Assembly (NCBI GenBank): GCA_041689935.1
Contig: JBDNFI010000104.1
Span: forward strand, 1 to 5,512
Direction of reading: 5' to 3'
Source of the DNA: CAXBDP01 sp041689935
Lineage (GTDB): Bacteria > Bacteroidota > Bacteroidia > Cytophagales > Cyclobacteriaceae
Length of the DNA stretch: 5,512 nt
How positions within the stretch are numbered: position 1 is the stretch's first letter; each line of letters opens with the position of its first letter. The translations under genes and the position numbers were made by a program. The notes under the pieces were generated by a model. That model searched no databases and had not been told where the DNA came from. It saw only the letters and a list, made by a program, of their open reading frames with translations. Below, in pieces: positions 1 through 5,128 of this stretch.

Positions 1-172
1 AAAACCTTTAGCGGGTTCAAAACAAGAATCTTAGCAAAAATAACTGCCCTGACATTGATTCAATTTATCAACAAGTTTATATTCGATAGGAACATTAACA
101 ATATTAAAATTCAAATCACTTAATTTCACCCAACGGGTAAAAGAAATATATCTTTCATTTATGTACAACTAA
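1..172. other. No recognisable gene
   Basis: AT-rich stretch at the window edge. On the minus strand one frame stays open for about 44 codons (roughly 162 down to a TAA at 31-33) and contains the phrase WVKLSDLNFNIVNVPIEY. It has no ATG, no visible ribosome binding site and no family I recognise. It could be the decayed end of a gene cut by the window edge, or chance. I see no RNA gene, repeat or promoter that I would defend. Confidence 0.4.
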
Positions 173-481
173 TTAACAGACGTTAACACAAAGAATGTAG
201 TGAACTGTAGAAGCTAAGTATTGAAATGTATATCCTATGGTTATATATAAAGAGAACCGTTCAACAAGGCTAACCTTATTTGACGCAATCATACCCAAAC
301 CATAACTTCCTTTATCCAACAAGTTGTAAATAAGGTTATGGATATTGAGTTGATAAATTTTACTATTATCTCTAGCAGTGTGGACTCGGTTCGAAAGAAA
401 AACAAACATTAAACCATTGCTTGGATCAACCCACACAAAAGTTCCTGTTCAGACCGTGTGCCCGTAACTATCAGGACTGGC
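173..481 (-). pseudogene. C-terminal fossil of a beta-lactamase-family serine hydrolase
   Basis: Read on the minus strand from 481, the frame gives SPDSYGHT, then a disrupted V-stop-T, then TGTFVWVDPSNG and LMFVFLSNRVHTARDNSK. This matches the end of class C beta-lactamase/serine hydrolase proteins, in which a GHTGFTGT motif (the KTG-box equivalent lining the active site) is followed by WVDP and FLSNRV strands and a final helix. Here the GF of GHTGFTGT is replaced by codons including a TGA stop at 449-451. The N-terminal two thirds, including the SxxK nucleophile region, are absent: going upstream the frame soon meets another stop and no homology continues. The true homology probably ends near 300, and the rest of the open frame to 173 looks like run-on sequence. 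An 87-residue frame remains open from a GTG at 436, but a functional protein is unlikely. The family assignment rests on motif recognition only. Confidence 0.72.
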
Positions 482-663
482 AATTGCGCTAAGCTGGCAG
501 CTTTAAGTTTGTGAACGAGAAATTTGCCTAGCGTCTCAAAAGAGATACACCAGACAGAATGGACGATGTGACTTCTAGAGCGTATGCTACGTAACGAATA
601 AGCTATTCTTTAATCCTTTGTTTATCGGGAATATGGCCAGATAATTAGTTCTCGTAGTTGCTT
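482..663. other. Gene-free spacer between hydrolase fossil and terminator
   Basis: No frame with coding character was found on either strand. Short inverted pieces occur (AAGCT-GGC-AGCTT at 491-503, and CGCTAAG at 487-493 against CCTAGCG at 527-533 with one mismatch). They do not nest into one hairpin together with the GGCAATT/AATTTGCC pair at 479-485 and 521-528, so I assign no element here. The stretch may hold further decayed sequence of the hydrolase locus. Confidence 0.4.
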
Positions 664-715
664 AAAAAAGAAATTCCTCTTCCGTGATGATGACCATAGA
701 AGAGGAATTTCTTTT
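664..715 (-). terminator. Intrinsic terminator of the lipoprotein gene
   Basis: Bases 666-682 (AAAAGAAATTCCTCTTC) are perfectly complementary to 699-715, giving a 17-bp stem with a 16-nt loop. On the minus strand the stem is followed by a run of T (complement of the six A at 664-669). It starts 17 bp after the lipoprotein stop codon, the expected place for a rho-independent terminator. The other strand ends in only four T, so plus-strand termination is possible but weaker. Confidence 0.85.
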
Positions 716-731
716 GTTGAGGCTAACTCAA

Positions 732-2144
732 TTATTGGTTGTAGGGAGCGAGATCGAAATTCTGCTTGTCAAAGAAATCCATTCGATAGGACATGGCTTC
801 CTCTATAAATTTCTTTAGTGCACTACTAAGCACTTGTGGTCTAAATCGATAGGCAATGTAGAGAACAAATGATTCAGCGATATCTTCTCTATTACGGTAG
901 TCACGAGCGTATTCGCTGATAAATGTGCCATCTGCTGTCTGAGCGTATAACCATTCAGGATCGTCTTTAATGTATGAATCAAGCGAAGTATGACTTCCTT
1001 CATGAATAAGTGTTTCATGTAAGTTACCGCGCGGCTCATAAACGTTAGCAGTTGTCTCTGTATGGATTAGGATGTTATTATTTCCACCTCCAAAAAGTTC
1101 CTCGCCTTTATGAATCCATAAGGTTTGTACATCTCTTTTTAAAACTTTAGGTAAACGGCCTATTTCTGTACCATATCTTTCAGCTTCTACTAAGGCTTCT
1201 GCCTGTGTGAACTCGGGGTTTACTTGAATTTCAATGTTGAAACCATCGGAATAAGTAGCATTGAATAGTCTGGCTGTTTCCTGGTTAAAGCTATTTGTCC
1301 TCCTATCAAACATTGTCCTTGTTGCCTGCCCATTTGGGCTTAGAGAAACATAAGTCGTAGGATCGTCAGCAGTCATGATGTTACTGTTCAGAAAAATTGT
1401 CCCTTCTCTAGATGGAGCAGGAGGAGTAATGGTTTTATCGAGCGGAATATTATTAACGCTCGTTTGAGACACCCTCCCAGCGGCATTGGCGACAGAAGCG
1501 CTGATGGTAATGTTGCCATCAGTGAGATTACTTAAGTCTGTTTGGGTGCTTACCCAGCTACCACCACTTACTTGTCCAGTTGTGGTCACGGTGTTTTCTC
1601 CATCAGTGAAGCGGATGGTAACGGTTTGTCCATCTTTAGCACCCGTTGTTCCATAAACTCTAATGACGCGAGACTCGGCCAATACGATTTTGTCATCTAA
1701 TGCAATGGGTTGAGTAATACCAACAGCCACATCATTTTGAGCAAGTGTAATTTCCTTTTGTGCTGATTCAGCTTCATTTCCTGCAGCGTCAGATACGTCT
1801 GCCGTAATCAAAATAGGACCATCGATCATCGCGCTAATATCGATCCCATCGCTAGTCCAAGCACCGTTTTGTACGATAGCTGAAGCAGTGATAGTCGCTA
1901 CGTTATCGGATAATGATAAACCCACCGTTTGTTTGTTCTCGGCATTTGACAAACCAATTACAACTAATGAAGCGGACTCTGTATCACTAACAACATTATC
2001 TCCTGCTATAATACTTGCGATGGAGATAGTCGGAGGTGTCGTATCTAAAAGAATTGGAGCGGGTGTAGGCTCGTCTTCGCCACCTCCGCATGCGGCAATT
2101 ATTAATAGTGCGGAAATAACGATTATGCTGAGATATTTTTTCAT
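732..2144 (-). CDS. Putative surface lipoprotein with two Ig-like repeats and an HExxH metallopeptidase domain
   Basis: The 470-residue protein starts at ATG 2144 with MKKYL, a hydrophobic stretch and a lipobox ending IIAAC, so Cys19 should be lipidated. The mature start CGGGEDEP is glycine-rich and acidic; acidic residues just after the Cys serve as a surface-export signal in several Bacteroidota, so display outside the cell is plausible (inference). Residues about 35-135 and 138-237 are two related beta-sandwich repeats: NGAWTSDGIDIS...DGPILITADVSDAAGN is paralleled by GGSWVSTQTDLS...DGNITISASVANAAGR, as in bacterial Ig-like adhesion or stalk domains. After a linker, residues about 250-470 form the likely catalytic part, with H381-E-G-S-H385 (LIHEGSHTSLD) as zinc-binding helix and E420-D-I-A-E424 about 40 residues on, where a third zinc ligand could lie. 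The exact peptidase family is not recognised and the substrate is unknown. The gene looks intact and visibly more GC-rich than its neighbours. No Shine-Dalgarno sequence is well placed; an AGGAG lies about 17 bases upstream, too far. Confidence 0.88.
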   Translation of the reverse strand: MKKYLSIIVISALLIIAACGGGEDEPTPAPILLDTTPPTISIASIIAGDNVVSDTESASLVVIGLSNAENKQTVGLSLSDNVATITASAIVQNGAWTSDGIDISAMIDGPILITADVSDAAGNEAESAQKEITLAQNDVAVGITQPIALDDKIVLAESRVIRVYGTTGAKDGQTVTIRFTDGENTVTTTGQVSGGSWVSTQTDLSNLTDGNITISASVANAAGRVSQTSVNNIPLDKTITPPAPSREGTIFLNSNIMTADDPTTYVSLSPNGQATRTMFDRRTNSFNQETARLFNATYSDGFNIEIQVNPEFTQAEALVEAERYGTEIGRLPKVLKRDVQTLWIHKGEELFGGGNNNILIHTETTANVYEPRGNLHETLIHEGSHTSLDSYIKDDPEWLYAQTADGTFISEYARDYRNREDIAESFVLYIAYRFRPQVLSSALKKFIEEAMSYRMDFFDKQNFDLAPYNQ

Positions 2145-2173
2145 TATTCTGATTTTATTTACTCCTAAATTAC

Positions 2174-2249
2174 ATCATTCAACTCAAAATTCATCATTCA
2201 ACTCAAAATGTATCATTTAACTCAAAAAATATTATTCAACTCACAAAAT
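2174..2249. repeat. Four tandem copies of a 19-bp repeat
   Basis: Copies lie at 2174-2192, 2193-2211, 2212-2230 and 2231-2249, each a variant of ATCATTCAACTCAAAATnn. The first two differ only at their last two bases; the third and fourth have a few substitutions. The fourth copy overlaps the last codons of the NTPase fossil (residues CELNN), and the array ends 29 bp upstream of the lipoprotein start. No spacers separate the copies, so this is not a CRISPR array. A slippage-generated minisatellite in the 5' leader is the simplest reading; a protein-binding role is possible but unsupported. Confidence 0.9.
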
Positions 2250-3282
2250 ATTTTTTGCAATTGGAACACCATATAATGGCGAATATTACTCTTGAATTTA
2301 TCAGAAAATAGGTCAAGAATCTTTGCATTATTCAGTAACTGTCTGGTGATTTCAAATTGTACTGAAACAGATAATTTTACTATTAACTCCATAATATTTA
2401 GTTCCGATTCGGTTCTGTAATTATCAATGTAATGGTTGAGTAATGCTATTAAATGGTCTGCACCTAATCCTTTTTCTTTAGTCAAGGTTTGGTGTATTAG
2501 GTAAGCATAATTTTTGTAAGGGAAGTAATAGTAATCACTAGTTGAGTAGTTTAAAACAATTCCTTTTTCCTTTAGTTTTCCGAATTCTTCATCTTTAAAT
2601 TTCATTCTTAAAAATGAAATTTTGTAACTGAAAAGATAAGAGTAAAGGAATAATAGTTCTGTGTCAAATTGTATTAAGCGGTGATGTTTATAGAAGTGGT
2701 CATAAATGCTGTCATTATTAACTTGGTCAAATTTTAATGAGCTACCTTTTTTTTATTTGATGAAATCCAAGGTTCAAGAGCGATATTTAGTTTTAATAAA
2801 TTACTATCCGTGTTTTTAAGATTGTTTCAAAATCTCCTTTGTACCAATTGAAAGCAGGCAAGTCTTTTTTCAAATGATAAACTCTATTATCTAATTTGCC
2901 TGAAACTTTGTCTTTAAAATCAAGGCTTGGGTTATATCTAAATTGTTTGATGTTCTTAAAAAAATTTAGAATTGAGTCTTTGTCCTCTTCTCTAAATGAG
3001 TTGTAATACCTTGATAAGTATATTTCTTTAATCTATTCAAATGGTATGATTACTTCCCGAATTCTATTAAATAAGTTTACATTTTCAGGAACATTATCAA
3101 TTATTAGGGCACAGCGATAAAAGGATAATTTAACAATCTCATCAAGTACGCAATTGATGTTTATATCAGGATTTGAAAGGCCTAGATAAAATGTTCTATT
3201 TCTAAAGTGTGGAATTAAATTATTGTAAATAGCTTCTGTTAAGGCTGTTTTCCCATCACAAGGCTTTCCAAACAGGGGAGTT
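2222..3282 (-). pseudogene. Truncated, frameshifted STAND-type P-loop NTPase
   Basis: Reading the minus strand from 3282 and joining frames gives about 350 residues. It opens with PLFGKPCDGKT, a Walker A motif GxxxxGKT (3246-3269), followed about 50 residues on by ALIIDN, a Walker B-like strand (3096-3110). Near 2620 comes a stretch resembling the winged helix after STAND ATPase cores (LKEKGIVLN...YYYFPYKNYAYLIHQTL), then a helical tail to the stop at 2222. Three lesions break it: an in-frame TAG at 3033-3035, a one-base loss in an A run at 2813-2817, and a second at the eight-A run complementary to 2747-2754. Each repair continues a coherent protein. The part upstream of the P-loop, where the effector or sensor domain would lie, is missing because the sequence changes into group II intron near 3275. 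The longest surviving open frame is 127 codons (2222-2605). STAND proteins often act in signalling or anti-phage defence; which class this was cannot be told. Homopolymer lesions could be sequencing errors, but the internal stop and truncation could not. Confidence 0.78.
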
Positions 3283-3715
3283 GGCAGAGTTTGAAACGTA
3301 AACTTAAAGCAATTACCAAGAAAACATTGCCTTACAAATTTGAAGAACGATTGCAGAAGCTAAAACAAGTGTGGCAAGGTTGGGTGAACAACTACCGATT
3401 GGCAAGTATTCAAATCAAACTTAAAACGGTTGATGAATGGTTACGCAATCGAAGCGATATTGTATTTGGCACGACTGGAAAAAGCTAGAGCGAAAGCGTA
3501 AGAACCTAATCCGTTTAGGGATAGATCAAGGCCAAGCTTATGCTTGGAAGGGCAAAACGAGAGTTTTGAGCCAGTAGGTGCGGTGGGGAATGGGAGGCTG
3601 GGCAGTAGCTCAAAGTCCGATTTTGAGAACTACGATAACCTTATCAAGACTACGGCGGAGAGGGTACAAATCAATGCTAGAATACTACTTAAAAACGCAA
3701 CCTCAGATTCAATGA
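3276..3715 (+). pseudogene. C-terminal fragment of group II intron reverse transcriptase/maturase, broken
   Basis: The fragment begins at about SWQSLKRKLKAITKKTLPY and carries the maturase (domain X) and C-terminal region of intron-encoded proteins that bind and help splice their own intron RNA: QGWVNNYRLASIQIKLK, then (after a shift) RYCIWHDWKKLERKRKNLIR, LGIDQGQAYAW, MGGWAVAQSPIL, LSRLRRRGYKSMLEYYL and a final TGA at 3713-3715. A one-base loss at 3453-3454, where the family normally has NRLRYCIW, puts the two halves in different frames. In the second frame an extra block of about 9 codons between AYAW and MGGW (about 3563-3589) contains a TAG at 3575-3577. All reverse transcriptase motifs are missing, because only about 145 residues remain. 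No functional protein can be made. The open frames at 3291-3488 and 3544-3786 are by-products of this decay. Confidence 0.9.
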
Positions 3716-3749
3716 ACCGCCCAGTACGAGACCCGTACGCTGGGTGGTC
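3714..3749 (+). ncRNA. Group II intron domain V
   Basis: This is the catalytic hairpin of the ribozyme. A lower stem of 9 bp (ACCGCCCAG at 3716-3724 with CTGGGTGGT at 3740-3748, one G-U pair) is followed by a two-base bulge CG at 3738-3739 on the 3' side, and an upper stem TACG (3725-3728) with CGTA (3734-3737) closed by a short loop. The two-base bulge between lower and upper helix is the hallmark of domain V, and a CGC (3718-3720) lies near the base of the 5' strand, where the catalytic triad is expected. It directly follows the maturase stop codon and overlaps its last bases. The fold appears intact. Confidence 0.82.
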
Positions 3750-3770
3750 ATGCCTCCGGCAGATAAATGT

Positions 3771-3813
3771 GAGAGCCTCAACCTGAGCCATTTGGCTCAG
3801 GTTGAGGCTACTC
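3771..3813 (+). ncRNA. Group II intron domain VI with branch-point adenosine
   Basis: A basal helix GAG (3771-3773) with CTC (3811-3813) and an A-T pair (3774/3809) leave A3810 bulged on the 3' side, 7 bases from the proposed 3' splice site at 3816. This is the branch-point position. Above it a perfect 16-bp stem (3775-3790 with 3793-3808) closes on a two-base loop. The same hairpin lies just downstream of the gluzincin stop codon on the minus strand and might slow transcription there, but no T run follows it in that direction. Confidence 0.82.
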
Positions 3814-3821
3814 GATTGGCA

Positions 3822-4934
3822 TTAGTTTTTTATCGCACTCTTTTTTTGTTTTAAATCTTCCAACCATAAATCTTCCAATTCTTCTTTAGTCACTTCATAG
3901 ATTTTTTCAACGTTTTCCGGTTCAATTATAAATTGCTTTAATTTAACAAGTCCGTAAGATTTTACTAGAAATTCGATAATTGTTGCTGAAATCGGATATC
4001 CGTTCATATCTCCAAATTGAAAATTATTGGCATTTTCTAGTTCATTCCAAGATGGAATTGATTTATTAAGTAATTGATTGTGAACTAATTCACGTTGAGA
4101 TTCGTTAAGTTGATTGGCCTCATAGTATGCATAACCTTCATTTAGCCAATTTGGCAGACCTACTAGTCCTTGTTTTCTAAAGTTCAGAACGATTGTATGA
4201 GTAAGTTCGTGAACGATTGCTTTCATAAGTGATTCATAACTATGTTCACTTCCTGGATTTAAAGGGGTTACCATTTTCAACTCGTTTTTACTAGCTGCTC
4301 CCACGACCCAATCAGGTGCATCAGGTTGGTTTATGGCATTATGAAATGATTTTATGTTTGGATAAATAAAAACATCGATTTTTGAATTAAAGCTAGTCTG
4401 CATATTTTTGATTAATCGCAAATAATTGCTTTCAAGCACATTCGATAAATCTTCCAAGACTTTTATATCCTGTTTTTCTGAATAGAAGTTAAAATTTTCG
4501 CTAGTGAATTCTAAAGTTAAAGAAGAAGTGTTTTCTTTTTTAAAATTATCATAGTCAATTTCTTTGGTTAAAGGCACAAGAGTCAGTGGGGATTTGTTTG
4601 TTGGTTCTGTCCAAATACCATTAATGATATTACCGTCTTTTTCAAAAATCCCTTTATAACTCGCTTGAGCAGCAGAAATTTCCATAATAATCGAATCTTG
4701 CTTAATATAAATCTTACTTAACGGGATGCCTTGAACTCCTTTACTCGGCACACCAATATTTCCTGCAAGTTGTCCTAAACTATCTTTGAAAATATTGAAA
4801 ACTACTTCTGGATTTGCATCTCCCATTTTTACTTTTCCAATCCAAGAACTTGGAGCAATTGATTTATTCGTTTGTTGATTACATCTATTAATTATAATTG
4901 AACAAAGAATGAGAATTAAGAATCTGAATTTCAT
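3822..4934 (-). CDS. Exported gluzincin metallopeptidase, peptidase MA-like
   Basis: I chose ATG 4934 (370 residues), which puts MKFRFLILILCSIII at the N-terminus as an export signal. The frame can be extended to a TTG at 4964, but that would put ten polar residues ahead of the signal. Cys18 follows INR, a poor lipobox, so lipidation is uncertain. Mature residues about 30-125 (SSWIGKV...GIWTEP...PLTLVP) resemble the small beta-rich domain often found ahead of hydrolases in Bacteroidota. The C-terminal half is the peptidase: H242-E-L-T-H246 binds zinc, with E243 as general base, and E266 in LPNWLNEGYAYYE, 20 residues further on, is the third ligand, the gluzincin pattern of the peptidase MA-like group. 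A helical tail follows, with a lysine-rich end. The substrate is unknown, and a cell-envelope or extracellular location is inferred. The gene appears intact and stands alone. Its stop codon lies 5 bases from the 3' end of the truncated intron and overlaps a 9-bp sequence repeated in inverse orientation upstream of the gene. Confidence 0.88.
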   Translation of the reverse strand: MKFRFLILILCSIIINRCNQQTNKSIAPSSWIGKVKMGDANPEVVFNIFKDSLGQLAGNIGVPSKGVQGIPLSKIYIKQDSIIMEISAAQASYKGIFEKDGNIINGIWTEPTNKSPLTLVPLTKEIDYDNFKKENTSSLTLEFTSENFNFYSEKQDIKVLEDLSNVLESNYLRLIKNMQTSFNSKIDVFIYPNIKSFHNAINQPDAPDWVVGAASKNELKMVTPLNPGSEHSYESLMKAIVHELTHTIVLNFRKQGLVGLPNWLNEGYAYYEANQLNESQRELVHNQLLNKSIPSWNELENANNFQFGDMNGYPISATIIEFLVKSYGLVKLKQFIIEPENVEKIYEVTKEELEDLWLEDLKQKKSAIKN

Positions 4935-4999
4935 AAATGTTGGTTTTCTGGTAAGTCGATTCAATTTGATTATTGTTACGCATTTTGTTTTTTTTAAAT

Positions 5000-5128
5000 T
5001 AATGCCAACGTATAGTATATGAAAAGTAGGCGATTTCGAAACACCAAACTTTCAGTTATGCAAATAGTTTGATATGAGCCACAACCTTTGCTTTTATCAC
5101 TATTTCGCCTATTTTTTATATATATTTT
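5000..5128. repeat. Large imperfect palindrome, attC-like, interrupted by a group II intron
   Basis: Bases 5015-5033 pair with 5105-5123 in an uninterrupted 19-bp helix (16 Watson-Crick and 3 G-T pairs; core TAGGCGA with TCGCCTA). The 71-nt loop contains a second small hairpin, CAAACT (5045-5050) with AGTTTG (5066-5071). The left arm begins with TAATGCCAA at 5000-5008. Its partner TTGGCATTA is missing on the right because the intron starts at 5129, but it occurs as the 3' flank of the other intron at 3815-3823. Put together, the element would have an outer 9-bp helix, an unpaired spacer and an inner 19-bp helix over roughly 130-140 bp, which is the R-box/L-box layout and size range of integron attC sites. 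The arms do not fit the canonical RYYYAAC/GTTRRRY boxes, so the identification as a recombination site is inference. It also fills most of the leader of the gluzincin gene. Confidence 0.6.

Larger units (their letters stand above)
3276..3816 (+). mobile_element. 5'-truncated group II intron, 3' portion
   Basis: This piece comprises the 3' part of the intron open reading frame (domain IV) followed by domains V and VI. Its left boundary, near 3270-3282, is where maturase homology (plus strand) gives way to NTPase homology (minus strand). Its right boundary is set by the domain VI 3' sequence CTACTCGAT at 3808-3816, ending in the usual AY. The exon that follows starts TGGCATTAG. Domains I to III and the reverse transcriptase are missing, so the copy cannot splice or move by itself. 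Truncation from the 5' side is expected from incomplete reverse transcription on insertion, but here the left flank is the inside of an unrelated gene, so a later deletion or recombination is equally possible. Confidence 0.85.

Noticed and set aside
479..533. Second attC-like palindrome near the hydrolase fossil
   Set aside because: The inverted pieces GGCAATT/AATTTGCC and CGCTAAG/CCTAGCG are interleaved rather than nested, and neither arm matches TTGGCATTA.
815..1039. Minus-strand open frame of 74 codons
   Set aside because: It lies inside the lipoprotein gene in another frame, starts internally and has no domain character.
2145..2200. Bacteroidota promoter (TTTG and TAnnTTTG) for the lipoprotein gene
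   Set aside because: TAATTTAG at 2165-2172 is close to the -7 box, but no TTTG lies at the required distance; the TTTTG motifs recur only because of the 19-bp repeat.
1888..2220. Plus-strand open frame of 110 codons opposite the lipoprotein N-terminus
   Set aside because: It is antisense to a signal peptide and Ig-like repeat that are convincing on the minus strand, and it runs into the tandem repeat.
2174..2249. CRISPR array
   Set aside because: The copies are contiguous with no spacers, and no cas gene is present.
3544..3786. Plus-strand open frame of 80 codons
   Set aside because: It is out of frame with the maturase homology (MGGWAVAQSP, GYKSMLEYYL) and continues through domains V and VI of the intron RNA.
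3771..3813. Intrinsic terminator of the gluzincin gene
   Set aside because: The hairpin is strong but lacks a T run on the minus strand, and its bulged A and 3' end sequence identify it as intron domain VI.
4935..4964. TTG start giving a 10-residue longer gluzincin
   Set aside because: It would place polar residues ahead of the export signal; ATG 4934 starts right at MKFRFLILIL.
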